Of a stretch of DNA of 64,000 bases, positions 23,045-33,108 are shown one piece after another; positions within the stretch are counted from its first letter, which is position 1; the number at the start of each line of letters is the position of its first letter. The stretch comes from Rhizobacter sp. SG703 (GTDB lineage Bacteria > Pseudomonadota > Gammaproteobacteria > Burkholderiales > Burkholderiaceae_C). Where the stretch lies: assembly GCF_012275445.1 (NCBI RefSeq), contig NZ_JAAZQK010000004.1:372001-436000 (forward strand), given 5' to 3'. Position numbers and translations under genes: made by a program. A model generated the notes under the pieces. The model ran no database searches and was not told the origin of the DNA. It was given only the letters and a program-made list of their open reading frames with translations.

Positions 23045-25287
23045 CACGCCGATGCGGTGTCGCGCAGCCCCTGCATCGCCGGCGACGGCAGCGGCCCTCG
23101 CTCCCTGCGTGCCCCTCGGTCGCACGCCAGGTCGTGCAGGCTCGGCAGCCCATGCGACTCGCTGTCGTGAAGGACCGCCCGACCGGTGTCGACCAGCGAC
23201 TGCCAGGCCGCCTGCACCCGCAGCGCCGGCACGTACCCGCTTGCCAGCGCCGCCTGCATGAAGGGCCCCGCCTCGCCGAGCAGCGCGTGGGCCGCAGCGC
23301 GGTCGCCGGCCTTCAGGTGCAGCCAGACGGCATCGAGCCGCGCATCGGCCCGCGCGATCGACGGCCCTTGCGCACCGAGGCTGTCGTGCAACAGTGCGAG
23401 CGCGGACCGCTGGGAACCCTCGGCATGCGCCACCAGCGCGCGCAGGTGCAGGCTCGATCCGAGCATCGCGCGCTGCAGGCGGCCGGCGGCGCGGGCGCGC
23501 AGTTCTTCGCACCGGTCGAACGCCTCGTCGAGCCGGCCGAGCCGCACCAGCAGGCGGGTGCGCAGCACCGCTGCGTGGTAGCCGAAGCTCTGGCTGTGCG
23601 CCATGCCGTGCCCGGCCCGGTCGAGCGCCGCAACCGCCTGCCGCAGCAGCCCGCGGCGCCCGAGCGCGAAGGCCTCGGCCAACGCGACCGTGGCCGGCGG
23701 TGCGCCGGCGCTGCGCATGCGGGCCAGCAGGGCGTCGGCATCCTGCGGTGGGGCGTGCCGAACGCTGCACGCACCGCACAGCCCGATCGCGACCGGGTTG
23801 CCCGACCGTTCGGCATGGTCCAGCGCGCGCTGATAGTGCGCAGCGGCGTCGGCCATGCGGCCCAGGTCGAGCAGGCAGTGGCCGACGTGCGCGAGGCCAT
23901 GGGCCGCCGCCGCGTTCAGGCCGTGCCGCTCGTTCAGCGGGGCCGCCGCCTCGAAGCTGGCGAGCGCGTGCGCGACATCGGCCCGGTACAGCGCCAGCCG
24001 CCCGCGCACGTCGAGCAGGCGCGCCATCGCGACCGGATCGTCGAGCCGCAGCGACAGCTGCTCGGCACGGTCGAGCATCCACGACGCGACGGCCGGCTTG
24101 TCGAGGCAGGTGAGCGTCTGCGCGCCGCACAGCAGCCACTGCAGTTCGGCATCGGCGTCGCCGGCCGCCTCGGCGATGCGCAGGCCGTCGCCGAGCAGCC
24201 GCTCGGCCTCGGCGAAGTTGCCGCGGCTGTGGTGGCAGGCCGCGAGCAGTTGCAGTGCGCGCTGCTCGCGGCCCGCGTGGCCGGCAGCGCGCGCATCGAG
24301 CCATGCGGAGTGCAGCACGCCCTCCGCGCGCGGATCGCGCTGACCAGCGAGGCAGCAGGCGTGGTCGAGTTGCAGTTCGGGGTCGTGCGGCAGCAGGTCG
24401 AGCGCGACGCGCAGCAGCCGGGCTGCGCTGCCCCAGCGTTCTTCATGCAGCGCCTTGCGCGCGCGTGCGTGCGCGGCGGCGGCGAAACGCGTGTCGGCCG
24501 ACGGAACCTGCGGCAGCGCGTTGGCGAGGCGGCGGGCCCACTGCCGTGACAGCCGCACCGGATCCGATCCGTCGAGCACGCCGCTGCGCCCCGCCGATGC
24601 GGGCCCGAGCGTCGTGAAGCGCAGCGCGAAGTCGCCGGCGCGTGTCGCGTGCGAAAGCCGGGCCTGCACGATGTCGACCGGTCCGAGCGCGTTGCCGAGC
24701 GTCGCGACGACGGCGTCGAGCGGTGCTGCGGTGTCGCTGTCGGGGTCGGTGTCACTGTCGCCGAGGGCGGCAAGCAATTCGGCGACCGGCACGACGCCCT
24801 CCGCACCGATCGCGTGCACCAGTTCGTCGACCGCGGTCGCCATCAGCCCGAGCTCGATCCACGCCTGCTGCGGGTCACCGGTGTCGTTGACGAACGGCAG
24901 CACCGCGATGCGGCCCGGTGCCGCGCCGGGCGTCGCGCCATCGGCCAGCGCGGACGGCGCTGCGGCGATCACCTCGTCGACCGCCGCAACGAAACGGTAA
25001 CCGACGCGGTGGACGGTCTTGATCATCGTCGGCTCGGCCGCGTCGTCGCCGATCAGCTTGCGCGCCTTCATCACGGTGCGTGCGATCACGCCGTCGGTGA
25101 CGACCATGCGGCCCCACACCCCGTCGAGCAGCTCCTGTTTCGTGACGACGCGCTGCCGGTGGCGCAGCAGCAGCACCAGCACGTCGAAGACTTTCGGCTC
25201 GGCATGCAGGCGGTGGCCGGCATGCGTCAACTGGCGGGTCGCCGGATCGACCTCGTTCTCGCCGAACCGGTACTGCGGGGTGTTCAA
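23044..25287 (-). CDS. HilA-like transcriptional regulator, winged helix plus TPR (first of pair)
   Basis: A 747-aa regulator with an N-terminal OmpR/ToxR-type winged helix (AEPKVFDVLVLLLRHRQRVV, PTMIKTVHRVGYRFVAAVDE; residues about 5-105), a TolB/CadC-like middle (GRIAVLPFVNDTGDPQQAWI) and a long TPR region. The start is a TTG at 25287; the N-terminus MNTPQYRFGENEVDPATR is typical of the family. It is paralogous to the next gene, probably by tandem duplication, and both are shaped like HilA. A role in switching on the neighbouring T3SS is inferred from location. No transmembrane helix is seen, so sensing may be cytosolic. Confidence 0.9.
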   Translation of the reverse strand: MNTPQYRFGENEVDPATRQLTHAGHRLHAEPKVFDVLVLLLRHRQRVVTKQELLDGVWGRMVVTDGVIARTVMKARKLIGDDAAEPTMIKTVHRVGYRFVAAVDEVIAAAPSALADGATPGAAPGRIAVLPFVNDTGDPQQAWIELGLMATAVDELVHAIGAEGVVPVAELLAALGDSDTDPDSDTAAPLDAVVATLGNALGPVDIVQARLSHATRAGDFALRFTTLGPASAGRSGVLDGSDPVRLSRQWARRLANALPQVPSADTRFAAAAHARARKALHEERWGSAARLLRVALDLLPHDPELQLDHACCLAGQRDPRAEGVLHSAWLDARAAGHAGREQRALQLLAACHHSRGNFAEAERLLGDGLRIAEAAGDADAELQWLLCGAQTLTCLDKPAVASWMLDRAEQLSLRLDDPVAMARLLDVRGRLALYRADVAHALASFEAAAPLNERHGLNAAAAHGLAHVGHCLLDLGRMADAAAHYQRALDHAERSGNPVAIGLCGACSVRHAPPQDADALLARMRSAGAPPATVALAEAFALGRRGLLRQAVAALDRAGHGMAHSQSFGYHAAVLRTRLLVRLGRLDEAFDRCEELRARAAGRLQRAMLGSSLHLRALVAHAEGSQRSALALLHDSLGAQGPSIARADARLDAVWLHLKAGDRAAAHALLGEAGPFMQAALASGYVPALRVQAAWQSLVDTGRAVLHDSESHGLPSLHDLACDRGARRERGPLPSPAMQGLRDTASA

Positions 25288-25420
25288 GGACGCTGCACTC
25301 GCTGGGGGTCACATGACAAGGCACGGGACACCGGCGAGAGAGTTCATCCATCCGTACCGGCCCCAACGGCGGTTGTAGCGAACGATCGTCGAGAAACTGT
25401 GGATTTGCCGCCCGCGGCCG

Positions 25421-26224
25421 TCAGCCGAGTCGTTCAATCAGTGACATTGCACCGGCCGGCGCGCGTTCCTTGGCGCCGTTGATGAAGAAGATGAACACGT
25501 CGCGCGGCATGCCGGTGGCCGGCGGCGCCGCTTCGACGCGCGGCAGGCCGGCGGGCTCGTCGCCGGCCGCCCAGCAGCGGGCGCAGGCGGCGATCGCGTC
25601 GAGGGCCGCCGGCTCGTAGCCGGTCGGCACCTCGGCGCGGGCCGACATCAGTCGGGCGTACAGGAAATCGCCGGTCAGGTCGGCGAAGGACGGGTAATCG
25701 GCGGAATGCGTGAACACCGTCGCGACCCGGTGCCGGCGTGCCAGCGCGAGGTACGCCGGGCTGCGGAAGCTGTCGTGCCGCACGTCCATCACGTGGTGCA
25801 GCGGGCGGCCATCGACGTTGGCCGGCAGCAGCTCGAGAAAGGCCTCGAAATCCGCCGCATCGAAGCGCTTGGTCGGCGCGAACTGCCAGACCACCGGGCC
25901 CAGCTTGGCGCGCAGTTCCGACAGGCCGCTGCCGATGAAGCGCTGGATCGAATCGCCGGCCTCGGCGAGCACGCGCCGGTTGGTGCAGAAGCGCGAGGCC
26001 TTCAGCGAGAACATGAAGCCGTCGGGCGTCTCGTCGTGCCACTTCGCGAACGTGGCCGGCTTCATCGTGCTGTAGTAAGTGCCGTTGACCTCGATCGCGG
26101 TCACCTGGCGGCTCGCGTATTCGAGCTCGCGCGCCTGCGGCCAGCCGGCCGGGAAGAAATTGTCGCGCCAGGGTTCGAAGGTCCAGCCACCGATCCCGAC
26201 GCGGATGAGCTTGTCTGTCGCCAT
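25421..26224 (-). CDS. DUF72 family protein (YecE-like)
   Basis: A 267-aa TIM-barrel-like protein of the DUF72 family, with the typical opening IRVGIGGWTFEPWRDNFFP, YASRQVTAIEVNGTYY, MFSLKASRFCTNRR, and the C-terminal VFIFFINGAKERAP. Biochemical role is unknown. The ATG at 26224 is chosen because GGGAG lies 9 nt upstream; a GTG two codons earlier would leave only 3 nt. It is not linked by overlap to its neighbours. Confidence 0.92.
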   Translation of the reverse strand: MATDKLIRVGIGGWTFEPWRDNFFPAGWPQARELEYASRQVTAIEVNGTYYSTMKPATFAKWHDETPDGFMFSLKASRFCTNRRVLAEAGDSIQRFIGSGLSELRAKLGPVVWQFAPTKRFDAADFEAFLELLPANVDGRPLHHVMDVRHDSFRSPAYLALARRHRVATVFTHSADYPSFADLTGDFLYARLMSARAEVPTGYEPAALDAIAACARCWAAGDEPAGLPRVEAAPPATGMPRDVFIFFINGAKERAPAGAMSLIERLG

Positions 26225-26299
26225 GCGCACGTGCTCCCGGAAAAAAACGGAAGCGCGATGATGGCCTCAAACGCCGGCCGGCGCCAGGGCCGTGCGCGC

Positions 26300-26761
26300 C
26301 TACACGCGGTGGAGCTGTCCGCCCTCCCACTTCACGCGGTCGCCGACGCGCAGGTCGTCGATGCGCTGGAAGTCGTAGCTCTGCACGCTGCCGTTGTCGA
26401 AGCGCACGCTGACCCTGTAGACCTCGTCGTCGCGGCGGTTGCGCCGCTCGATCTGGTTACCGACGACGCCGCCGGCCACCGCGCCGACCCCGGTGGCCGC
26501 GACGCGGCCGGTGCCGGAGCCGATCTGGTTGCCGACGACCGCGCCGAGCACGGCCCCCAGCACCGCGCCGCCGCCGGAGGTGTGGCCGCTGCCGGTGGAC
26601 ACCAGCTCGATGTCGCGCACCCGGCCGTATTCGCCATACACCGGCGCGGCGATCGGCGCGTCGGCGACCGGGCGGCGCTCTTCGCGCGGCGCGGAGCCGC
26701 AGGCCACCAGCGTGGCGGCCAAGACAACGGAAGCGAGTGTGGGCAATGCACGAGCGATCAT
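26300..26761 (-). CDS. Glycine-zipper outer-membrane lipoprotein (SlyB/PcP-like), copy 1
   Basis: A 153-aa lipoprotein: signal peptide with lipobox LVAC (Cys21), then a glycine-zipper 2TM domain (GGAVLGAVLGAVVGNQIGSG, GVGAVAGGVVGNQIE) and a C-terminal small beta domain (SVRFDNGSVQSYDFQ, RVGDRVKWEGGQL). The start at 26761 has AGGAG 6 nt upstream. It is paralogous to the product of 30787-31335. These proteins are thought to stabilise the envelope; the exact role is unknown. Confidence 0.9.
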   Translation of the reverse strand: MIARALPTLASVVLAATLVACGSAPREERRPVADAPIAAPVYGEYGRVRDIELVSTGSGHTSGGGAVLGAVLGAVVGNQIGSGTGRVAATGVGAVAGGVVGNQIERRNRRDDEVYRVSVRFDNGSVQSYDFQRIDDLRVGDRVKWEGGQLHRV

Positions 26762-26885
26762 CGTCGACTCCTGTCGTGGAACATCGACTGCATCGTCCGC
26801 GCGACCCGCCGCGGCGCGAATCGGCCGACACGACAGGGGCAAGTCGGTCCAGCGGCGAACCGCCTGTAGTCCTTGCCCGACAGCC

Positions 26886-27863
26886 TCATCCGGCGCGGAA
26901 GGCCTTGCGGTACTGCGACGGCGAGGTCGCGAGGCGGGCCGCGAACAGCTGGCGCAGCGACAGCGCCGAGCCGAAGCCGGCTTCGGCGGCCACCGCCTCG
27001 ATCGGCTTGGTGCTGGTCTCCAGCAAGCGCTGCGCGCGTGCGAGGCGCTGGTTCTGCAGCCACTGCAGCACCGTCGTGCCGGTGGCCTGGCGGAAGTGCC
27101 GCGTGAAGCTGCGCCGGCTCATCGCCGCGCGCGCGGCCAACGCGTCGAGGCTGTGGGCTTCGTCGAGCCGCGCGAGCGCCCAGCCCATCACCGCGGCCAG
27201 CCGCTCGTCGGCGCCGCTGCGCGGCAGCGGTTGCTCGACGTACTGCGCCTGTCCGCCCTGCCGGTGCGGCGCGACCACCATGCGGCGCGCCACGTGCGCC
27301 GCCAGGTCGGCTCCGGCGATGCCGCGCAGCAGGTGCAGGCAGCAGTCGATGCCGGCGGCCGTGCCGGCCGAGGTCAGCACATCGCCGTCGTCGACGTACA
27401 GCACGTCGGCCTTCACGTCGACCTGCGGAAAGCGGCGCGCGAACTCGCCCGCCAGGTGCCAGTGCGTGGTCGCCGGCCGGCCGTCGAGCAGGCCGGCCTC
27501 GGCGAGCACGAAGGCGCCGACGCACAGGCCGACGATGCGCGCGCCGCGGGCATGCGCGCGGCGCAGCGCCTGCAGCAGCGCCGGCGGCACCGGCTCGGCG
27601 GTGTCGCGCCACGACGGCACGATCACCGTCTGCGCCTGCGCGAGCGCAGTCAACCGGTGCGTCGCGGCGATCGTGAAGCCGGCGGTGGTGCGCAGCGGGC
27701 CGGCCTCGCTCGCACAGACCTGCAGGCGGAACGGCGGCATGCCCGGGCCGGCCATGTCGGGGCCGAACACCATGCACGGCACCGACAGGTGGAAGGGGCT
27801 GATGCCGTCGAATGCGACCACCGCAACGCGGTGGACCGGCTCGGGCGAGGTGCTGGACGACAT
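26886..27863 (-). CDS. GlxA-type AraC transcriptional regulator with DJ-1/PfpI domain
   Basis: A 325-aa regulator. Residues 10-190 are a DJ-1/PfpI-like domain (VAVVAFDGISPFHLSVPCMV; the nucleophile-like ARIVGLCVGAFVLAEAGLLD). The C-terminal 110 residues are an AraC double helix-turn-helix (ALAARAAMSRRSFTRHFRQA, EAVAAEAGFGSALSLRQLF). It is divergent from the isochorismatase-like gene at 27973, separated by about 110 nt, and is the likely regulator of that gene, as is common for this pair. Confidence 0.95.
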   Translation of the reverse strand: MSSSTSPEPVHRVAVVAFDGISPFHLSVPCMVFGPDMAGPGMPPFRLQVCASEAGPLRTTAGFTIAATHRLTALAQAQTVIVPSWRDTAEPVPPALLQALRRAHARGARIVGLCVGAFVLAEAGLLDGRPATTHWHLAGEFARRFPQVDVKADVLYVDDGDVLTSAGTAAGIDCCLHLLRGIAGADLAAHVARRMVVAPHRQGGQAQYVEQPLPRSGADERLAAVMGWALARLDEAHSLDALAARAAMSRRSFTRHFRQATGTTVLQWLQNQRLARAQRLLETSTKPIEAVAAEAGFGSALSLRQLFAARLATSPSQYRKAFRAG

Positions 27864-27972
27864 GGCCCGATTTTATCGAAAGAGGGGTTTCGGGCCACTG
27901 TCGCATCGCACTCTGCGGCGAAAGAATGCGCTCCATCGACGGCACGGTGCCGTTGCCCAGAAGGAAAGATCG

Positions 27973-28602
27973 ATGACCTCCACCACCACCCCCCGCCGCG
28001 CGCTCGTCGTGATCGACGTCCAGAACGAATACGTCAGTGGCAAGCTGCGCATCGAGCATCCGCCGGTCGCGCAAAGCCTCGCGCAGATCGGTCGCGCGAT
28101 GGATGCGGCGCGCGCGGCCGGCATCCCGGTGGTGGTCGTGCAGCACGGCGAGGCCGCCGGCGCGCCGCTGTTCGCCGCCGGCTCCGACGGCTGGGCGCTG
28201 CACGAGGTGGTGGCCAGCCGCCCGCACGATCACCGGATCGAGAAGCACTGGCCGAGCGTCTTCACCGACACCGGCTTCGCGCAGTGGCTCGCGCAGCGCG
28301 GCATCGACACGCTGGCCATCGCCGGCTACATGACGCACAACTGCAATGCGTCGACGGTGTTCGAAGCCACGCACCGCGGCTTCGCGGTGGAGCTGCTGTC
28401 GGACGCGAGCGGCGCGCTGCCCTATGCGAATGCGGCCGGCCGCGCCAGCGCCGAAGAAATCCACCGGGTGTTCAGCGTGGTGTTCCACAGCCGCTTCGCC
28501 GCGGTGACCGGCACCGACGACTGGATCGGCGCGGTGCGGGCGGGCCGGGCGATCGCGCGCGACAACATCCCGGCGTCGAACGCGCGGGCGCTGGCGACGT
28601 GA
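27973..28602 (+). CDS. Isochorismatase-family cysteine hydrolase
   Basis: A 209-aa hydrolase with the family triad positions: Asp in VVIDVQNEY, Lys in HRIEKHWPSVF, and Cys in IAGYMTHNCNASTVFEA. Substrate unknown; relatives hydrolyse isochorismate, nicotinamide or N-carbamoyl compounds. The ATG has AAGGAAAG upstream. It is divergently paired with the GlxA-type regulator at 26886-27863. Confidence 0.93.
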   Translation: MTSTTTPRRALVVIDVQNEYVSGKLRIEHPPVAQSLAQIGRAMDAARAAGIPVVVVQHGEAAGAPLFAAGSDGWALHEVVASRPHDHRIEKHWPSVFTDTGFAQWLAQRGIDTLAIAGYMTHNCNASTVFEATHRGFAVELLSDASGALPYANAAGRASAEEIHRVFSVVFHSRFAAVTGTDDWIGAVRAGRAIARDNIPASNARALAT

Positions 28603-28617
28603 ACAAATGAGGCCGGC

Positions 28618-30318
28618 TCAGTCGACCGGCCGCCGCCACACCGCCAGCAGCGCCTTGAACTTGGTCCAGGCCGACAGCCGCTCGTCGGACAGCGCGTCGA
28701 GGAAATCCGACAGCCCCTTCGACTTGGCCATCGTGTAGAACGTCAGCACCGTCGTCGCGACGAAGACGATGCCGAACAGCCACAGCTTGCGCGAGACCGG
28801 CGCGTCGGCCTCGGCCAGCAGGTTCATGCCGAGGAAGCCGGTCGTGACGGTGCCGATCAGCCCGAGGATCGTGACCACCGTCAGCCGCACGACGGTGTTG
28901 GCCTGGCGGCGCAGGCTGTCGGCATCGAGGTAGCCGTTCATGTCGGCGATGCGTTCCTTGACCTCGGCATAGAGGGCGTCGAGCCCGAGGTGCGTCGAGC
29001 ACATCTGGAACAGCGCGCGCACCTGCGCCTGGTCGGACACCGAATGGAACCAGTAGCGGTGCGTGAAGCGCAGGAAGGACTCGAAGCTCGCGCGGATCGC
29101 CCGCTTGAAGCGCCGCACGCTGGAAGGCTGGCCGATGTCGAGCTGCTTCAGTGCCTCGACCAGCGTGTCGGAGAACATCAGCAGCGCCGCCTTCTGGAAG
29201 TGCGCGATCAGGAACAGCAGGAAGTGCTGGTGGCGGAACTGCGCCAGCACGCCGCGGTCGCGGCAGTTGTAGAAGGTGGAGCGCGCATCGCCGACGACGA
29301 TCAGCGAATGCCCGCTGCAGAGGTAGCGGGTGCGCGGCGCCATGCCGGCGTCGATCCAGAAGCGGTCGTAGCAGAAGCGCTGTTCGAAGTCGGTGGCGCG
29401 GCCCTGCATCGTCGATTCGAGGTACGGCAATGCGGTCTCGGCCTCGCTGCCGCCGATCACCAGGCCGAGGCGGATGAAGTCGCCGCGCGTCAGCCGCGCC
29501 GGCTCGTCGACGGCGATGAAGCCCATCACCGGCATGCGGTGGTATTCGATCTGGCGGTAGCGCAGCAGCCCGGGCTCGCCCGAATGGTCGCTGACCAGCG
29601 GCTGCAGCATGAAGGCCCAGTGCGACGCGATGCGCGGCGCCCGGTGCTCGGCGACGTGCGCGAGAAAGGCCTCGCGCTGGCCGGAGTCGGACCGCGCCAG
29701 CACCTGGCCGTCGGCGCCCAGCCATTCGACGCCATGCATGCCGTGCAGCGGCGTGCCTTCGGCGTCCCAGCCGGCCGGGTAGCCGCGGCCGAAGCGGTAC
29801 AGCAGGTCCTGCGCCTGCGCGAGGCTCAGGTCGCTGATGCCGACCTCGAGGTTCAGCATCACGATGTCGATGTCGTAGAAGAAGTACAGGTCGGCGTGCA
29901 CCACTTCCAGCGTCAACGGCGCGTCGCCGGGGCGCGGCACCACGCGCACCGCCTTCACGTCATGGCGGCGGAACACCCGCATCGGCGAGGCGCCGTCGCC
30001 CTGCGCGCCATCGCGCCGCGCGCGGCCTTCGCCGTACAGGAAGCGCTGCACGTACGGCAGGAAGCTGACGAACTCGTTGTAGTGGCGCTCGTGGAAGCGG
30101 GTCGCGTCGCCGGTGTACTCGTCGACCTCTTCGCGCCATGGCGAGCCGGGCAGGTCGCGCAGCAGCTCCCACGGCCTGGCATGGCGGGCCGCGGCGCCGT
30201 CGGGCGGGATCAGCCGCAACGGCCACAGCAGGATCTGGCGCAGGTGGCGCACCGGCTGCGACGCGGAGGCCTCGGCGTCAACCGAGGTGGCGATGGCGTC
30301 GACGTCGGAACTGCCCAC
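28618..30318 (-). CDS. CorA-like divalent-cation transporter, divergent long form
   Basis: A 566-aa protein with a long cytoplasmic domain and two C-terminal transmembrane helices. The GMN signature of the CorA family is present (TGFLGMNLLAEAD) between TVVRLTVVTILGLIGTVTTG and WLFGIVFVATTVLTF. Family members are usually about 320 aa, so the N-terminal ~250 residues are an extension found in a separate subgroup. The start is GTG 30318, with GGAG 6 nt upstream. It lies 15 nt downstream of the 123-aa membrane protein, so the two are probably co-transcribed. Ion preference is not visible. Confidence 0.85.
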   Translation of the reverse strand: MGSSDVDAIATSVDAEASASQPVRHLRQILLWPLRLIPPDGAAARHARPWELLRDLPGSPWREEVDEYTGDATRFHERHYNEFVSFLPYVQRFLYGEGRARRDGAQGDGASPMRVFRRHDVKAVRVVPRPGDAPLTLEVVHADLYFFYDIDIVMLNLEVGISDLSLAQAQDLLYRFGRGYPAGWDAEGTPLHGMHGVEWLGADGQVLARSDSGQREAFLAHVAEHRAPRIASHWAFMLQPLVSDHSGEPGLLRYRQIEYHRMPVMGFIAVDEPARLTRGDFIRLGLVIGGSEAETALPYLESTMQGRATDFEQRFCYDRFWIDAGMAPRTRYLCSGHSLIVVGDARSTFYNCRDRGVLAQFRHQHFLLFLIAHFQKAALLMFSDTLVEALKQLDIGQPSSVRRFKRAIRASFESFLRFTHRYWFHSVSDQAQVRALFQMCSTHLGLDALYAEVKERIADMNGYLDADSLRRQANTVVRLTVVTILGLIGTVTTGFLGMNLLAEADAPVSRKLWLFGIVFVATTVLTFYTMAKSKGLSDFLDALSDERLSAWTKFKALLAVWRRPVD

Positions 30319-30333
30319 GAACGTCTCCGGCCG

Positions 30334-30705
30334 TCAGCGCAGCAGCTGCGTCGTCGCCAGCGCGGCAACGGCCAGCAGCAGCACGGCGCACGCGCCGGTC
30401 AGCAGCTTGCTGCGCAGGCGCAGCACCTCGATCGCGTCGACGACCTTCGCGTTGTGCTCGGCCAGCGATTCGAGCAGCGCCGCGGCGGCCTGCTGCTGCT
30501 CGCCCAGGCGAGCCACGGCGACTTCGAGCCGTTCGATGCGTTGCGCCGGCGACTCGGCCAGCTCGCCGGCCGATGGCTGCGACACCGCAGGTTCGGCCTG
30601 CGTGCGGCTGAACACCTTGCGCGCGCCCTTGACGAGCCCGGGCGCGGCCTCGATCACGTCTCCCCATGGGATGACCTTGAGCGCGCTGATCCAGCTGATG
30701 GCCAC
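30334..30705 (-). CDS. Small membrane-anchored coiled-coil protein, upstream of the CorA-like gene
   Basis: A 123-aa protein of unknown function: a basic amphipathic N-terminus, a coiled coil (RIERLEVAVARLGEQQQAAA, residues about 56-95) and a C-terminal transmembrane helix (LTGACAVLLLAVAALATTQL). Starts with GTG at 30705 with CAGGAG 6 nt upstream. Its partner gene follows 15 nt later, so it may help assembly or regulation of the CorA-like transporter. Confidence 0.8.
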   Translation of the reverse strand: MAISWISALKVIPWGDVIEAAPGLVKGARKVFSRTQAEPAVSQPSAGELAESPAQRIERLEVAVARLGEQQQAAAALLESLAEHNAKVVDAIEVLRLRSKLLTGACAVLLLAVAALATTQLLR

Positions 30706-30786
30706 GGCGGACTCCTGAAGGCCGCGCCGCGGCGGCCATCGCGCAGTGTAAGCACGCCAGCGCGGGTTGCGCCGGAGTGCGCTCGA

Positions 30787-31335
30787 TCAGGCCCGGCGGA
30801 TCTGGTTGCCGTCGACGCGCACACGGTCGCCGACCTGCAGCCCGGTGCTGCCGGTCTGCTCGAAGGTGCGCTGCTGGCCGTTGTCGAGCGTCACGTGCAC
30901 GCGGTAGCCGACCACCTTCTCGGAACGGTTCTTCTCGATCTTGTTGCCGACGACCGCACCGCCGACCGCGCCGGCCACGGTCGCGACGTCGCGACCGGTG
31001 CCGTTGCCGACCTGGTGGCCCAGCACGCCGCCGAGCACGCCGCCTGCGACCGCACCGACGCCGCTTGGCTTCGAGGTCGCGGTGATCGGCTCGATGCTGC
31101 TGACCTGGCCGAGGCGGTCGCTGCGCACCGGGGCCGGTGCAGGGGCGGCGGCCCGGTAGGTCGGTGCGGGCGCCGGCACGGCCTGCACCGGCGCCGGTGC
31201 GGGTGTCGTGGCCGGAGCAGGCGCCGGGGCCGCGGCCACCGGCTCGCCGTTCTGCGGACCGCAGGCGGTGACGACCATCGCGGCGCACAGCGCACTCACG
31301 ACCATGCCCGGGGTATACCAGCTCTTCGCGTTCAT
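30787..31335 (-). CDS. Glycine-zipper outer-membrane lipoprotein (SlyB/PcP-like), copy 2
   Basis: A 182-aa lipoprotein with a lipobox VTAC (Cys25), a Pro/Ala-rich linker (about residues 35-90), a glycine-zipper domain (GVGAVAGGVLGGVLGHQVGN) and a C-terminal domain (HVTLDNGQQRTFEQTGSTGL, VGDRVRVDGNQI). It shares the zipper and terminal domain with copy 1 at 26300-26761, but not the linker. AAGGA lies 7 nt before the ATG at 31335. Confidence 0.9.
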   Translation of the reverse strand: MNAKSWYTPGMVVSALCAAMVVTACGPQNGEPVAAAPAPAPATTPAPAPVQAVPAPAPTYRAAAPAPAPVRSDRLGQVSSIEPITATSKPSGVGAVAGGVLGGVLGHQVGNGTGRDVATVAGAVGGAVVGNKIEKNRSEKVVGYRVHVTLDNGQQRTFEQTGSTGLQVGDRVRVDGNQIRRA

Positions 31336-31618
31336 GCTGCTTCCTTTCGATGCCGGCACAGGCCGGTTGATGCGGACGGATCGTCGCGCTGCACGGGGTC
31401 GCAGGCTGTCGCCGCCGGCCGCATCGCGACGCAGGAGGCCCGCGTCATCGTCTGTAGGGCAATGCCGACGTGCGATGGCGTGGTGAGCAGACGTGTCGGC
31501 TGTAGGCACGCTCCTACGACGATTCGCAGCCTCCGCCGATGGCGACCACGCCGGGTGCCCGCGACGATGCCTGTCATTGCTTCGCACCTCGCGGGGCGCT
31601 CGTCGAGGAGTGGTGACG

Positions 31619-31801
31619 ATGGCAAGCGATGCGGAGTGGCTGGAAGACGTGCGGCGTTGGGCTCTCGGCGAGCCGCGACTGCGGATGGAGGAACCCTTGG
31701 AGACGGCCCCCGCCGCGGTGCCGGACGACCTCGGCTATGAGGCCGCCCACCCGGCGCTGCAGGCCCGCCACTGGCCTGACGCCTTGTCGGTCAAGCCGTG
31801 A
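31619..31801 (+). CDS. Small conserved-type protein of unknown function (60 aa)
   Basis: A 60-aa acidic protein (MASDAEWLEDVRRWALGEPR) with no recognised domain. GGAG lies 8 nt before the ATG. Its stop overlaps the start of the next small gene (TGATG), so the two are an operon. Coding character is supported by the ribosome site and by coupling, not by homology. Confidence 0.65.
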   Translation: MASDAEWLEDVRRWALGEPRLRMEEPLETAPAAVPDDLGYEAAHPALQARHWPDALSVKP

Positions 31802-32022
31802 TGGCCACCGCCGCCCCGACCGTCGCCGCGTGCTGGGAACGCCTGCCCGCCGAATGGCGCACCGAACGCATGTTGATGGCCGCCGGCTTGGTGCTGGCGG
31901 CGATCTTTCTGGTCGCGTTCTGCCTGGTCGTCTCGAACGTGGTGCGCAGTGCCGAACGGCAACACGAGGCATTCACCGCGGTTGCGCCCGCGCAGGTCGT
32001 CAGCTCGATCGGCAACCCATAG
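31801..32022 (+). CDS. Small single-pass membrane protein (73 aa)
   Basis: A 73-aa protein with one clear transmembrane helix (MAAGLVLAAIFLVAFCLVVS) after a charged N-terminus (ERLPAEWRTER) and a short outside tail. Coupled to the preceding 60-aa gene by TGATG. Function unknown. Confidence 0.7.
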   Translation: MATAAPTVAACWERLPAEWRTERMLMAAGLVLAAIFLVAFCLVVSNVVRSAERQHEAFTAVAPAQVVSSIGNP

Positions 32023-32049
32023 CCGCACGCACCGAGGCGACTGGGGGCC

Positions 32050-33075
<1,026 letters not shown>

Positions 33076-33108
33076 CGGATGTTCTCGTGTGAGCGCATGG
33101 TCGCCAGA

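Noticed and set aside
23045-24304. Upstream extension of the second HilA-like regulator to about 1146 codons
   Set aside because: The extension lies in a wrong frame over the first regulator; the true start MPNSEPRAP at 23044 overlaps the upstream stop by 1 nt and begins a standard winged-helix domain.
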